Positions 25,166 to 34,846 of a stretch of 64,000 nt of DNA are shown here, one piece after another. The position numbers were made by a program, and so were the translations under genes. How positions within the stretch are numbered: position 1 is the first letter of the stretch; each line of letters starts with the position of its first letter. The notes beneath the pieces are model-generated. The model saw nothing but the letters and a program-made list of their open reading frames with translations, ran no database searches and had not been told where the DNA came from. The stretch spans positions 1,904,225 to 1,968,224 of the forward strand of contig NZ_CM001440.1 of the NCBI RefSeq assembly GCF_000244975.1. Reading direction: 5' to 3'. The stretch is from Saccharomonospora cyanea NA-134 (lineage in GTDB: Bacteria > Actinomycetota > Actinomycetes > Mycobacteriales > Pseudonocardiaceae).

Positions 25166-27832
25166 GTGGAAACTCACGAAATCAACAAACGGTTCCTCGA
25201 CTACTTCGAAAAGCACGGCCACACCAGGGTTCCCAGCGCGTCGCTGATCCTGGACGACCCGACATTGCTGTTCGTCAACGCGGGGATGGTCCAGTTCAAG
25301 CCGTACTTCCTCGGTGAGGTGCCGCCGCCCTACCCTCGCGCCACGAGTGTGCAGAAGTGCGTGCGCACCGGTGACATCGACGAGGTCGGCAAGACCACGC
25401 GCCACAACACGTTCTTCCAGATGGCGGGCAACTTCTCGTTCGGTGACTACTTCAAGCAGGGAGCCATCGAGCGGGCGTGGGAGCTGCTCACGACGTCGCA
25501 GGACGCGGGCGGTCTGGGATTCGACCCGGACCGGCTGTGGGCCACGGTGTACGAGCACGACGCCGAGACCGCGGCGATGTGGCGGGACATCGCGGGCCTG
25601 CCGTCGGACCGCATCCAGTTCCGGGGTGCCGACGACAACTACTGGGACATGGGCGTGCCCGGCCCGTGCGGCCCGTGTTCGGAGATCTACTACGACCGGG
25701 GTCCCGAGTACGGTCGCGACGGCGGCCCGGCGGTGGACGAGGACCGCTACCTCGAGATCTGGAATCTCGTGTTCATGCAGGAGATCCGTGGCGAGCTGAG
25801 CCCGAAGAAGGGGCACCCGCCCATCGGTGAGCTCCCGCAGAAGAACATCGACACGGGCATGGGCATCGAGCGGGTCGCCTACCTGCTGCAGGGCGTGGAG
25901 AACGTCTACGAGACCGACCTGGTGCGCCCGGTGATCAACCGGGCCGAGGAGTTCTCCGGCCGTCGCTACGGTGCCGACCACGCCGACGACGTGCGCTTCC
26001 GCGTGATCGCCGACCACGCCCGCTCGGGTGTCATGCTGATCGCCGACGGCGTCACGCCCGGCAACGAGGCTCGCGGGTACGTGCTGCGCCGCCTGCTGCG
26101 GCGGATCGTCCGTTCGATGCGGCTGCTCGGTGTGCACGAGCCTGTGCTGCCGGAGTTCGCCGCCGTGGTGCGTGACGCGATGGCGCCCTCCTACCCCGAG
26201 GTCGAGCGCGATTTCGACCGCATCAGCGACGTGATGCGGGTGGAGGAGGAGACCTTCCTCTCGACGTTGACCAGCGGGTCGCGCATCTTCGACCTGGCAG
26301 CGCAGGAGACCAAGCGCTCGGGCGGCACGATCCTGGCCGGCGACAAGGCGTTCCAGCTGCACGACACCTACGGCTTTCCCATCGACCTGACCCTGGAGAT
26401 GGCGGCCGAGCAGGGGCTGGCGGTGGACGAGGACGGTTTCCGCACGCTCATGGAGCAGCAGCGGCAGCGTGCCAAGGCCGACGCCGCCGCGCGCAAGACC
26501 GGCCACGGTGACCTGTCGGTCTACCGCGGCCTGCTGGAGCAGCACGGTGAGACCGAGTTCGTCGGCTACACCGACCTCCAGGCCACGGCGCGGGTGCTGG
26601 GACTGCTCGTCGACGGAAAACCCGCGCGTTCGGCCAAGGAGGGCACCAAGGCCGAACTCGTGCTGGACCGCACTCCGTTCTACGCCGAGGGCGGTGGCCA
26701 GATCGCGGACACCGGTGTGCTCGTCGGTGACGGCGCCGAGCTGAAGGTGCTCGACGTGCAGAAGGCCGTGCCGGGCCTGTTCGTGCACCGTGTCGAGGTC
26801 GTCGCGGGCGAGGTGGGCGTCGACACGGAGCTCGCCGCCTCCGTGGACGGCACGCGACGGGAGTCCATCGCGCGTTCGCACTCAGCCACCCATCTGGTGC
26901 ACGCGGCCGTGCGCGGCGCCTACGGCAACCGTGCGGCCCAGGCCGGTTCGCTGAACACGCCCGGCCGTATGCGGTTCGACTTCACCACCCCGAAGTCGGT
27001 GTCGGCCGACGTGCTGACGGAGGTCGAGGAGGAGGTCAACGACTACCTCCAGACCGACGTCGAGGTGCAGGCGTACACCACCACGAAGGACAAGGCCCTC
27101 GAACTGGGCGCGGTGGCGCTGTTCGGTGAGAAGTACGGCAACAACGTTCGGGTCGTCGACATGGGCGACTACTCGCGTGAGCTGTGCGGCGGTACCCACG
27201 TCGAGCGCATCGGCCAGCTCGGCCTGGTCAAGCTCGTCAGCGACGCCTCGGTGGGCTCGGGCGTCCACCGTGTCGAGGCGCTGGTGGGCACCGACGCGCT
27301 GCGGCACGTGCGCAGGGAACAGTTGTTGGTGTCGCAACTCGCGGGCACGTTGAAGGTGCCGACCGACGAACTGCCCTCGCGCGTCGAGGACGTGCTCACC
27401 CGCCTGCGCAACGCGGAGAAGGAGATCGAACAGTTCAGGCTGCGCGAGGTGCTGGGTTCGGCGGACACGCTGGCGGGCCGGGCTCGGGATGTCGGCGGGG
27501 TGTCCGTCGTCGCCGAGAAGCTCGACCAGGCCGTCGACGCGGGAGCGCTGCGGGCGCTCACCGGCGAGGTGCGCAACCGGCTCGGGTCACGGCCCGGTGT
27601 GGTGGCGCTGTTCTCCCCCGGGAGTGAGGGCAAGGTGAGCTTCGTGGTGGCCACCACGGCCGCCGCGCGGGACGCCGGTCTGGCCGCGGGCAAGCTGGTG
27701 CCGTCGTTCGCCGAGCCGCTCGGCGCGCGTGGCGGCGGCAAACCGGACATGGCGCAGGGGGGCGGCACCCGCCCGGAGGGTGTCGAGCAGGCCATCGACG
27801 CCCTGCGTGCGGCCGTCGCGGCGAGCCGGTGA
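25166..27832 (+). CDS. alaS: Alanyl-tRNA synthetase
   Basis: AlaS charges tRNA-Ala and edits mischarged Ser and Gly. The 888-residue protein has the catalytic core ([16 protein letters not shown], then [15 protein letters not shown] and the [22 protein letters not shown] region), the editing domain with the zinc-binding [11 protein letters not shown] and [10 protein letters not shown] motifs, and the C-terminal C-Ala domain rich in Gly near the end ([14 protein letters not shown]). GTG 25166 has AAGGACGA upstream. Its GTGA overlap with ruvX begins a coupled run of alaS, ruvX and mltG, then aroE. Confidence 0.98.
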   Translation: METHEINKRFLDYFEKHGHTRVPSASLILDDPTLLFVNAGMVQFKPYFLGEVPPPYPRATSVQKCVRTGDIDEVGKTTRHNTFFQMAGNFSFGDYFKQGAIERAWELLTTSQDAGGLGFDPDRLWATVYEHDAETAAMWRDIAGLPSDRIQFRGADDNYWDMGVPGPCGPCSEIYYDRGPEYGRDGGPAVDEDRYLEIWNLVFMQEIRGELSPKKGHPPIGELPQKNIDTGMGIERVAYLLQGVENVYETDLVRPVINRAEEFSGRRYGADHADDVRFRVIADHARSGVMLIADGVTPGNEARGYVLRRLLRRIVRSMRLLGVHEPVLPEFAAVVRDAMAPSYPEVERDFDRISDVMRVEEETFLSTLTSGSRIFDLAAQETKRSGGTILAGDKAFQLHDTYGFPIDLTLEMAAEQGLAVDEDGFRTLMEQQRQRAKADAAARKTGHGDLSVYRGLLEQHGETEFVGYTDLQATARVLGLLVDGKPARSAKEGTKAELVLDRTPFYAEGGGQIADTGVLVGDGAELKVLDVQKAVPGLFVHRVEVVAGEVGVDTELAASVDGTRRESIARSHSATHLVHAAVRGAYGNRAAQAGSLNTPGRMRFDFTTPKSVSADVLTEVEEEVNDYLQTDVEVQAYTTTKDKALELGAVALFGEKYGNNVRVVDMGDYSRELCGGTHVERIGQLGLVKLVSDASVGSGVHRVEALVGTDALRHVRREQLLVSQLAGTLKVPTDELPSRVEDVLTRLRNAEKEIEQFRLREVLGSADTLAGRARDVGGVSVVAEKLDQAVDAGALRALTGEVRNRLGSRPGVVALFSPGSEGKVSFVVATTAAARDAGLAAGKLVPSFAEPLGARGGGKPDMAQGGGTRPEGVEQAIDALRAAVAASR

Positions 27833-28320
27833 GCGATACCGGACCCGACCGGCCCGGTGTGGACGATCCCGGGCCCGGTCGGCGCCTTGCCGTGGACGTC
27901 GGGTCGGTGCGGGTCGGGGTCGCGCTCAGCGATCCCGCGCCGATCCTGGCGACACCACTCGTTACCCTGTCGCGTGATGTCGACACCGACAGGGACCTCG
28001 ACGAGCTGAGTCGGCTTGTCACCGAGCACGACGTGGTCGAGGTGATCGTGGGACTTCCGAGGACACTGGCCGACCGTCACGGCACCGCTGCCGCCATCGC
28101 CATGGACTACGCACGGCGACTGGCCGAGCGGGTTGCGCCCGTAGCGGTCCGGCTGGCCGACGAAAGGCTGAGCACCGTGAGCGCGAGCCGCATGTTGTCG
28201 CAGCGGGGTGTGAAGGGACGCAAGCAACGAGCCGTGGTCGACCAGGTCGCCGCCGTGGAGATCCTCCAGGGCTGGCTCGACGGCCGTGCTGCCGCCATCG
28301 CACGGGAGGCGGAACGGTAG
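27829..28320 (+). CDS. ruvX: RuvX/YqgF family Holliday junction resolvase-like nuclease
   Basis: The 163-residue RNase H-fold protein shows [16 protein letters not shown] with the first catalytic Asp, the [14 protein letters not shown] loop, the second acidic motif DERLSTVSA and the final Asp in [12 protein letters not shown]. YqgF proteins were proposed as backup resolvases and are linked to 16S rRNA maturation in some bacteria. The N-terminal 20 residues are Pro/Asp/Gly-rich. The gene overlaps alaS by GTGA and the mltG start by one base, as is usual in actinobacteria. Confidence 0.94.
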   Translation: MSDTGPDRPGVDDPGPGRRLAVDVGSVRVGVALSDPAPILATPLVTLSRDVDTDRDLDELSRLVTEHDVVEVIVGLPRTLADRHGTAAAIAMDYARRLAERVAPVAVRLADERLSTVSASRMLSQRGVKGRKQRAVVDQVAAVEILQGWLDGRAAAIAREAER

Positions 28321-30206
28321 TGAGCGCACCGTACGACGGCCCGGATCCCCGCAGCCGGCGGCGTCCCGGCCCGCCTCCGCCGCGCCACCCTCGGGGCCAG
28401 CAGCCCCCGCCGCAGCCGCCGGGACAGCCTCCGCAGGACCCGCCGCCGCGAGGGCCCCGGCACCAGGCCCCGCCTCCCGCGCGGCCACCCCGGCACGCGG
28501 TGAGCGGGGAGAACCCGTTGCCACCGCGCCGTCCGCACCCCGCACCCCGCCCCCCGGCCCCCGAGCAGGATCTTCCACCCCGGCACGTGCGTGACCAGGG
28601 TGATCTGCTGGACGACGGGCAGGCGGCGGTCCCTCCGCCACCGCAACCGCCACAGCCAACACAGCCACCACAGACACCGCCTCCGGTGAGGCCTGCGGGC
28701 AGGCCGCCGATGCGGCGGCGCAGGCCCACACCCAACGACGGTGTGCCGCCGGACGACAACCCCACCGAGATCCTCGAACTCCACGAGCCCTACGACGACC
28801 TCTACGACGAGGAGATCGAAGGTGACTACCGCGGCTACGAGGATTACGAGGATTACGAGGACTACGACGACTACGAGGACCACGAAGCCGGGTACGGGGA
28901 CCGTGATGCCGACGACGGACTCCGAGGCGGTGCTCGGGGGGACCTCGGGGAGCGCGACCGGGACCGTGACCGCGGTGAGCTCGGCGATCCCGACGACAGC
29001 GCCGAGCACGACTCCGGCGACGACCGTGCGGAGCCGGGGTTCTTCGACGACTCCGACGACGACGAGCTCGACACCGGGCGTGAGGGCCGGGGCCGCAGGC
29101 TGTTGAAATGGGTGGCCGCCCTCGCGCTGCTGGCGGTGTTGGGCGCCGGAGCGTTCTTCGGTGCGCGCGAACTGCTGGGCTTCGGCTACGACGACTACGA
29201 GGGGACCGGCGAGAAGGACGTACTCCTCCACGTGGAGGAGGGTGACGTCACCAGCGTCATCGCGTCGAAGCTCGCCGAGCTCGACGTGGTGGCCAGTGCT
29301 GAGGCCTTCGTCAAGGCCGGTGAGGACGACGAGCGGGTGCTCGGCATCCAGCCCGGCTACTACCAGGTCAAGACGAAGATGTCCGGGGAAGCGGCAGTGC
29401 AGGCCCTCGTGGCCGACGAGGCCAGGGTCGGTCATCTCCAGATCAGGGCCGGTACCAAGCTCTTCGACGTCATCCAGCCCGACGACTCGGTGACCCCCGG
29501 GATCTACACGCTGCTGGAAGAGGCGTCGTGCGCGCGGCTGAACGGCGAGGAGAGGTGCGTGTCGGCCGACGAACTGCGCGAGACCGCCGACTCCGTGGAC
29601 CTCGCCGAGCTCGGCGTGCCCGACTGGGCCGTCGAGGCTGCGGAGAGCGCCCCGAAGGGCCGCAAGCTGGAGGGCCTGATCGCGCCGGGCGTCTACGACG
29701 TCAAACCCGGCGGGGACGCCAAGGCCCTGCTGTCGCAGGTGCTCGAAGCCTCGGCCACGAGGATGGAGGCCGCGGGCCTGCCGAGTGCCGCGGGCAGCAC
29801 GCCGTACAGCCCGTACCAGGTCCTGGTCATCGCGTCGATCGTCGAGATGGAGGCTGTGAAGGCCGACTTCTCGAAGGTGTCCAGCGTCATCTACAACCGG
29901 CTGGAAGCCGACATGCGGTTGGAGATGGACTCCACGGTCAACTACCCGTTGAAACGGCCGACCTTGACCACCAAGGGGGAGGAACGGCTCAAGCAGACAC
30001 CGTGGAACACCTACAGTATGAAGGGGCTTCCCGAGACTCCGATCGGCTCGCCGAGCCTGGAGGCCATCGAGGCGGCGCTGGAGCCGGAGGACACTCGCTA
30101 CAAGTACTTCGTCAAGTGCGAGAAGAACGGCCTGTCGTGCTTCAACGAGGAGTACGAGGATCACCTGGCCGACCGGGACGATGCGCAGGCACGCGGTGTC
30201 TACTGA
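28320..30206 (+). CDS. mltG: Endolytic murein transglycosylase MltG
   Basis: MltG cleaves nascent peptidoglycan strands in the membrane. The C-terminal YceG-like domain includes the family core IASIVEMEA with the putative catalytic Glu, SVIYNRLEADMRLEMDSTVNY and TPIGSPSLEAIEAAL. One membrane helix lies near residues 262-285. Ahead of it are about 260 cytoplasmic residues: a Pro/Arg-rich section up to residue 145 and then an acidic Asp/Glu/Tyr section, both of low complexity. Total length is 628 residues, much longer than the roughly 340 of E. coli MltG because of this tail. GTG 28320 overlaps the ruvX stop by one base. Confidence 0.94.
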   Translation: MSAPYDGPDPRSRRRPGPPPPRHPRGQQPPPQPPGQPPQDPPPRGPRHQAPPPARPPRHAVSGENPLPPRRPHPAPRPPAPEQDLPPRHVRDQGDLLDDGQAAVPPPPQPPQPTQPPQTPPPVRPAGRPPMRRRRPTPNDGVPPDDNPTEILELHEPYDDLYDEEIEGDYRGYEDYEDYEDYDDYEDHEAGYGDRDADDGLRGGARGDLGERDRDRDRGELGDPDDSAEHDSGDDRAEPGFFDDSDDDELDTGREGRGRRLLKWVAALALLAVLGAGAFFGARELLGFGYDDYEGTGEKDVLLHVEEGDVTSVIASKLAELDVVASAEAFVKAGEDDERVLGIQPGYYQVKTKMSGEAAVQALVADEARVGHLQIRAGTKLFDVIQPDDSVTPGIYTLLEEASCARLNGEERCVSADELRETADSVDLAELGVPDWAVEAAESAPKGRKLEGLIAPGVYDVKPGGDAKALLSQVLEASATRMEAAGLPSAAGSTPYSPYQVLVIASIVEMEAVKADFSKVSSVIYNRLEADMRLEMDSTVNYPLKRPTLTTKGEERLKQTPWNTYSMKGLPETPIGSPSLEAIEAALEPEDTRYKYFVKCEKNGLSCFNEEYEDHLADRDDAQARGVY

Positions 30207-31077
30207 GCCCGGTGTGTCCACAGTGATCCCTCGCAGGGCGGGGGTGCTCGGTTCGCCCGTGCGGCACTCGCTGTCTCCCGTCCTGCACAACGCCGCGTAC
30301 ACCGCTCTCGGACTCGCCGGTTGGCACTACGACACCCACGAGGTCGACGCCGAGTCGCTGCCGGAGTTCGTCCACGCGCTCGGAGACGAGTGGGTGGGGT
30401 TGTCGGTGACCATGCCGGGCAAGCGGGCGGCGTTGGCCGTGGCCGACGAGGTGACACAGAGAGCCCTCGCTGTGGAGGCCGCCAACACATTGGTACGCCT
30501 GCCCTCGGGCGGGTGGCGTGCCGACTGCACCGATGTGGACGGTGTCGCGGGCGCGCTGCGGGCCGCGGGCGGCCTCCGTTCCGGGGAGGGGCGGACCGCC
30601 GTGGTCCTGGGAGCTGGAGGTACGGCCTCGGCGGCCGTGACGGCTCTCGGCGAACTCGGTGTCGCGGACGTCCACGTCGTGGTGCGGGAACCGGCGCGGG
30701 CCCAGGCCACCACGGAGGCGGCACGCCGGGCCGGGCTGGCGGTCTCCGTGCACCGGTGGGCGGAGGCTGATTTCGGCGCGCTCGCCACCGGGGCGCAGGT
30801 GCTGGTCAACACTGTGCCGCCCGAAGCCGTCGCGCCACACGTGGGTGAGCTCGCCGCGGTGCCGTGCGTGCTCGACGTGATCTACCACCCGTGGCCGACG
30901 CCGCTGGCCGAGGCTGTGACGGCTCGTGACGGGCGGGTGGCCACGGGACTGGACATGCTGCTGCACCAGGCGTTCGGCCAGGTCGAGCAGTTCACCGGAC
31001 GTCCCGCTCCGCGCGAGGTGATGCGCGACGCGCTACGGGAGGCCACCGGAGGCGTCCTGCCGTTGCCGCTGGACTGA
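30196..31077 (+). CDS. aroE: Shikimate dehydrogenase
   Basis: AroE reduces 3-dehydroshikimate to shikimate with NADPH. The protein shows the shikimate-binding SLSPVLHNAAYTALG, the catalytic Lys in TMPGKRAAL, the Asn/Asp pair (EAANTLVR and NADP-domain TDVDGVAGAL), the nucleotide loop VVLGAGGTASAAV, and the C-terminal GLDMLLHQAFGQ. The start is uncertain: ATG 30181, GTG 30196 and GTG 30214 are in frame, the first two inside the end of mltG. GTG 30196 is a compromise. The remaining chorismate genes aroC-K-B-Q lie 10 kb downstream. Confidence 0.95.
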   Translation: MSTEPGVSTVIPRRAGVLGSPVRHSLSPVLHNAAYTALGLAGWHYDTHEVDAESLPEFVHALGDEWVGLSVTMPGKRAALAVADEVTQRALAVEAANTLVRLPSGGWRADCTDVDGVAGALRAAGGLRSGEGRTAVVLGAGGTASAAVTALGELGVADVHVVVREPARAQATTEAARRAGLAVSVHRWAEADFGALATGAQVLVNTVPPEAVAPHVGELAAVPCVLDVIYHPWPTPLAEAVTARDGRVATGLDMLLHQAFGQVEQFTGRPAPREVMRDALREATGGVLPLPLD

Positions 31078-31122
31078 ACACAGCACGGAACGCGAGGGAC
31101 TCCTGCTGTTCACCTCCGCCCG

Positions 31123-31128
31123 ATAGGG
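31123..31128 (+). promoter_or_regulatory. Putative -10 element for the phosphodiesterase-fold gene
   Basis: TAGGGT lies about 30 bases before ATG 31158, which has its own GGAGGTG ribosome binding site, so a short leader is expected here rather than a leaderless start at GTG 31128. Confidence 0.5.
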
Positions 31129-31157
31129 TGGCCGTGTCGATCGGCAGTGGAGGTGCG

Positions 31158-32345
31158 ATGCGCGGAAGGGTCGTGGCACTGGCGGCCGCGTTGGTGTTGT
31201 CGGGAACCGCCGGAGTCGCGTCGGCGAAGCAGGCCGACCGGGAGCCGGTACGGTTCGCGACGTTCAACGCCTCGCTCAACCGCGCCGCCGAGGGGGAGCT
31301 GCTCGCCGACCTGTCCACGCCGGACGACGAGCAGGCCAGGGCCGTCGCCGAGGTGATCCAGCGCAGCAGGCCCGACGTGCTGCTGGTCAACGAGTTCGAC
31401 TACGTGGCGGGCGGTGCCGCGGCCGACGCTTTCCGGCGCAACTACCTCGAAGTGCCGCAGAACGGCGCGAAACCCATCCACTACCCGTACGCCTACACCG
31501 CGCCGGTCAACACCGGCGTGCAGACCGGGCACGACCTCAACCGCGACGGGACGGTCGACGGCCCGGACGACGCACACGGCTTCGGAGCCTTCCCGGGACA
31601 GTACGGGATGCTCGTCCTCTCACGGCATCCCATCGACACCGAGCGCGTGCGGACGTTCCGGACCTTCCTGTGGAAGGACATGCCCGGCGCACTGCTTCCG
31701 GACGATGTGGACACTCCGGAGGCGGGGGACTGGTACCCGCCGGAGGTGCTGGAGACACTGCGGCTGTCGTCGAAGTCGCACTGGGACGTTCCCGTCCGTG
31801 TGGGACGGCGGACCGTTCACGTGCTCGCCGCGCATCCGACTCCACCCTCGTTCGACGGCCCGGAGGACCGCAACGGCACGCGTAACCACGACGAGATCCG
31901 GTTCTGGGCCGACTACGTCACCCCCGGCCGGGGTGGTTACGTCTACGACGACGAGGGCCGTCGGGGTGGCCTCGCTCCGCGCGAACGGTTCGTCATCGTG
32001 GGCGACTACAACGCCGATCCGCTGGACGGTGACAGCACCGCGGGTGCCGTGAACCGGTTGCTCGACGCGCCGCGCGTCCGCGACACGCGGCCCGCCAGCG
32101 CGGGTGGTGCGATGGCGGCGCGGGTCCAGGGCGGCGCCAACGACGGCCATCGCGGCAGCCCGTGGTTCGACACCGCCGACTTCGGCGACGAGCAGCCGGG
32201 CAACCTGCGCGTCGACTACGTGCTGCCCTCGCGCGGGATGAGGGTCGTACGTGACGGTGTGTTCTGGCCGGTCCCCGGCACCGGGCTCGACCGCCTCAAC
32301 GCCGCTTCCGACCACCACCTGGTGTGGGTGGACGCACGTCCCTGA
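31158..32345 (+). CDS. Secreted endonuclease/exonuclease/phosphatase-fold protein
   Basis: The 395-residue protein begins with a signal peptide (basic MRGR, hydrophobic to about residue 20, Ala-Ser-Ala before the cleavage site). The mature part has the EEP fold: VRFATFNASLNR with the first metal Asn, DVLLVNEFDY with the metal Glu, a late VIVGDYNADPLDGDS motif, and the terminal SDHHLVWVDA with the catalytic His. DNase-I-like nucleases and phosphodiesterases share this core, so the substrate is open. ATG 31158 is preferred over GTG 31128 because GGAGGTGCG sits 4 bases upstream and the signal peptide begins there. Confidence 0.87.
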   Translation: MRGRVVALAAALVLSGTAGVASAKQADREPVRFATFNASLNRAAEGELLADLSTPDDEQARAVAEVIQRSRPDVLLVNEFDYVAGGAAADAFRRNYLEVPQNGAKPIHYPYAYTAPVNTGVQTGHDLNRDGTVDGPDDAHGFGAFPGQYGMLVLSRHPIDTERVRTFRTFLWKDMPGALLPDDVDTPEAGDWYPPEVLETLRLSSKSHWDVPVRVGRRTVHVLAAHPTPPSFDGPEDRNGTRNHDEIRFWADYVTPGRGGYVYDDEGRRGGLAPRERFVIVGDYNADPLDGDSTAGAVNRLLDAPRVRDTRPASAGGAMAARVQGGANDGHRGSPWFDTADFGDEQPGNLRVDYVLPSRGMRVVRDGVFWPVPGTGLDRLNAASDHHLVWVDARP

Positions 32346-32367
32346 GGTCGTGCCCGGTTCGCGGCGC

Positions 32368-32373
32368 TAGCGT
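32368..32373 (+). promoter_or_regulatory. -10 element for the 2-hydroxyacid dehydrogenase, leaderless arrangement
   Basis: TAGCGT ends 6 bases before ATG 32380. The G-run in between (GGGGG) touches the start codon and is too close for a normal ribosome binding site. Confidence 0.5.
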
Positions 32374-32379
32374 GGGGGC

Positions 32380-33324
32380 ATGCGGATCGCGATCCTCGAC
32401 GACTACCAGAACGTCGCTCTCGAACTGGCCGACTGGGAGTCACTCGACGCCGACGTCCACGTGTTCACCGAACACATCGCCCATCAGGACGAGCTCGTGC
32501 GGAGGCTGGCGGGCTTCGACGTGGTGGTGGCCATGCGGGAACGCACGCCGTTCCCCGACTCGGTGCTGTCTCGGCTTCCGGAGCTGCGGCTGCTGGTGAC
32601 CACGGGACAGCGCAACGCGTCCATCGACGTCGAGGCCGCGCGCAGGCACGGCATCCTCGTGTGCGGCACCGGATACCTGCCGCATCCCACGGTGGAGCTG
32701 ACGTGGGCGTTGATCCTCGCGGCCTGCCGTCACCTGCCCACCGAACTGCGGGCCATGCGGGACGGCGGCTGGCAGAGCACACTCGGCACCGGCCTGCGGG
32801 GCCGCACCCTGGGGGTGCTCGGCCTGGGACGGCTCGGCGCGCAGGTGGCCAGGGTCGGGCAGGCCTTCGGCATGCGCACGATCGCGTGGAGCCACAACCT
32901 CACGCCCGAACGGGCCGCCGAACACGATGTCACGGCGGTGACGAAGGACGAGTTGCTGGCGAGTTCGGACGTGCTGACGGTGCATCTCGTGCTGAGCGAG
33001 CGCACCCGGGGACTCGTCGGGGCCGCCGAACTCGCCGCCATGAAGCCCACCGCGTTGCTGGTGAACACCTCGCGTGGACCCATCGTGGACACCGAGGCAC
33101 TCGTGCACGCGCTGCGCGACGGCGTGATCGGCGGAGCGGCCCTCGACGTGTACGACGAGGAGCCGCTCTCGGCCGATCATTCACTGAGGTCGTTGCCCAA
33201 CGCCGTGCTCACCCCGCACATCGGGTTCGTGACCCGGGAGACCTACGAGGTGTTCTACCGCGACGCCGTGGCCGACATCGCCGCGTTCCAGCGGGGCGAG
33301 CCGGTGCGCGTGCTGGAGCGCTGA
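32380..33324 (+). CDS. D-2-hydroxyacid dehydrogenase family protein
   Basis: The 314-residue NAD-dependent enzyme has the Rossmann motif GVLGLGRLGAQVARVGQAFG (near 144-163), the substrate-binding Arg in LLVNTSRGPIVDTEAL, the Glu in DVYDEEPL and the catalytic His in LTPHIGFVT. The family includes phosphoglycerate, glyoxylate and lactate dehydrogenases; the short N-terminal domain and absence of ACT domains argue against biosynthetic SerA. It starts 34 bases after the phosphodiesterase-fold gene but seems to have its own promoter. It converges on the serine hydrolase gene 6 bases downstream. Confidence 0.93.
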   Translation: MRIAILDDYQNVALELADWESLDADVHVFTEHIAHQDELVRRLAGFDVVVAMRERTPFPDSVLSRLPELRLLVTTGQRNASIDVEAARRHGILVCGTGYLPHPTVELTWALILAACRHLPTELRAMRDGGWQSTLGTGLRGRTLGVLGLGRLGAQVARVGQAFGMRTIAWSHNLTPERAAEHDVTAVTKDELLASSDVLTVHLVLSERTRGLVGAAELAAMKPTALLVNTSRGPIVDTEALVHALRDGVIGGAALDVYDEEPLSADHSLRSLPNAVLTPHIGFVTRETYEVFYRDAVADIAAFQRGEPVRVLER

Positions 33325-33330
33325 CCACCG

Positions 33331-34143
33331 TCAGGCGAGTTCGGCGAGTACGGCGTCGGTGAACTCAGGCCACACCTGCGCGGCCCAGGGGCCGAACGCC
33401 CGGTCGGTCAGCGCGATGCTCGCCACGCCCGCGTCGGGGTCGACCCACAGGAAGGTGCCCGACTGGCCGAAGTGGCCGAACGTCCTCGGCGAGCTGCGGT
33501 TGCCGGTCCAGTGGGGGTCCTTGTGGCCGCGCAGCTCGAAACCGAGCCCCCAGTCGTTGGGCTTCTGGTGGCCGAAGCCGGGCAGGACGCCGTTGAGGCC
33601 CGGGAACGCGACCTGCGTCGCAGCGTCCAGAGTGGATCGATCGACCAGACTCGGTGCCTGGAGTTCGGTGGCGAAGCGGACGAGGTCGTCCACACTGGAC
33701 TCCGCACCCGCGCCCGGCGAGCCCTTGAGGACGGTGTCGCGCATGCCGAGCGGCTGGAACAGTGCCTCGTCCTGGTAGGTGTCGAACGCGATGCCGGTGT
33801 GCTCGGCGAGCGCGTCGGCGAGCTGCTCGAAACCCGCGCTGGAGTACAGGCGGCGCTGGCCGACAGGGGCGAGCACCTTGTGTTCGTTGAACCCGAGGCC
33901 CGCGGTGTGCGCGAGCAGGTGCCGGATCGTGGCGCCCTCCGGGCCCGCGGGCTGGTCGAGGTCCACAGCACCCTCCTCGACGGCGATGAGGGTGGTGTAG
34001 GCCGTGAAGAGCTTGGTCACCGACGCCAGGGGGAAGACCCGTGCCGTGTCACCGTGGGTGCCGAGTACCGTCCCGTCCGCCCTCACCACTGCCGCCGCCG
34101 CGTTGTCGACGGGCCACTGCTCGATCAGCCGCACGCTCTCCAT
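33331..34143 (-). CDS. Serine hydrolase of the beta-lactamase/transpeptidase fold
   Basis: The 270-residue protein has the active-site motif SVTKLFTAY (SxxK, Ser near residue 42), a second motif YSSAGFEQLADAL in which the usual Tyr-x-Asn reads Tyr-Ser-Ser, and a HFGQSGTFLWVD segment matching the HxG third motif of class C-type esterases. No signal peptide is seen, so it is probably a cytoplasmic esterase-like enzyme rather than a resistance beta-lactamase. It is encoded on the minus strand opposite the dehydrogenase, and is separated from the next minus-strand gene by 58 bases containing a degenerate copy of the 15-mer repeat. Confidence 0.9.
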   Translation of the reverse strand: MESVRLIEQWPVDNAAAAVVRADGTVLGTHGDTARVFPLASVTKLFTAYTTLIAVEEGAVDLDQPAGPEGATIRHLLAHTAGLGFNEHKVLAPVGQRRLYSSAGFEQLADALAEHTGIAFDTYQDEALFQPLGMRDTVLKGSPGAGAESSVDDLVRFATELQAPSLVDRSTLDAATQVAFPGLNGVLPGFGHQKPNDWGLGFELRGHKDPHWTGNRSSPRTFGHFGQSGTFLWVDPDAGVASIALTDRAFGPWAAQVWPEFTDAVLAELA

Positions 34144-34201
34144 GGCTCCACTCTAACGGGGACACGTCGGGGAACCGCGGACACGAGACGCGCTGGTTCG
34201 C

Positions 34202-34846
34202 TCAGCCGGTCAGCTGCCGGGTGAACCACGTCCCGGCGAGTTCGGCGACCTGCTCCAGTGCCCCGGGTTCCTCGAAGAGGTGCGTCGCCCCGGGAACGAT
34301 CTCCAGCGCGTGCGGACCGGCCAGGCGATGCGCGGCCTGCTCGTTGAGCCGTAGTACCTGCGTGTCGGAGCCGCCCACCACGAGCAGGGTGGCGCATTCG
34401 ACCTCCGTCAGCGCGTCGCCGGCGAGGTCGGGCCGTCCCCCGCGTGAGACCACGGCGCGGACCGCCTCCGGCCTGCGCGACGCGGCGACGAGCGCCGCCG
34501 CCGCTCCGGTGCTCGCACCGAACAGGCCGATCGGCAGGTTACGCGTCGTGGTGTCCTCACGGAGCTGGTCCACGGCGGTGACGAGCCGATCGGCGAGCAG
34601 GCCGATGTCGAACCGGAGTTCCCCCGTCGCGGCGTCGTACCGTTCCTCGTCCTCGGACAGGAGGTCGAACAGCAACGTCGCCAGTCGGCGGTCCTGGAGG
34701 CTGCGGGCCACCGCCACGTTGCGCGGACTGTGCCGGGAACTGCCGGACCCGTGCGCGAACGCCACCACACCGAGCGCGTCGGAGGGCACCGTGAGGTCGC
34801 CCGACAACGCCGCCGAGCCCGCCGCCACACCGAACGGAACGGTCAC
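34202..34846 (-). CDS. Alpha/beta hydrolase (dienelactone hydrolase-like)
   Basis: The 214-residue protein has an alpha/beta hydrolase core: VVAFAHGSGSSRHS (oxyanion region), the nucleophile elbow GLFGASTGAAAAL with Ser, an Asp after LLVVGGSD and the catalytic His in VPGATHLFEEPG. GTG 34846 forms a GTGA overlap with the upstream phosphoribosyltransferase gene and is preceded by GGGAGGACC, which fixes the start. In other actinobacteria similar hydrolase and phosphoribosyltransferase domains occur side by side or fused, suggesting a functional pair whose reaction is unknown. Confidence 0.88.
   Translation of the reverse strand: MTVPFGVAAGSAALSGDLTVPSDALGVVAFAHGSGSSRHSPRNVAVARSLQDRRLATLLFDLLSEDEERYDAATGELRFDIGLLADRLVTAVDQLREDTTTRNLPIGLFGASTGAAAALVAASRRPEAVRAVVSRGGRPDLAGDALTEVECATLLVVGGSDTQVLRLNEQAAHRLAGPHALEIVPGATHLFEEPGALEQVAELAGTWFTRQLTG

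Noticed and set aside
25148..26881. 577-codon antisense frame opposite alaS
   Set aside because: Shadow frame with no recognisable domain, fully covered by alaS.
28840..28880. GAGGATTAC-type short repeat as a regulatory array
   Set aside because: The repeats encode the Asp/Glu/Tyr-rich section of MltG in frame, so they are explained by protein low complexity.
33331..34143. Antibiotic-resistance beta-lactamase
   Set aside because: SxxK and HxG motifs are present but there is no signal peptide and the second motif is YSS; it fits cytoplasmic esterase-like serine hydrolases better.
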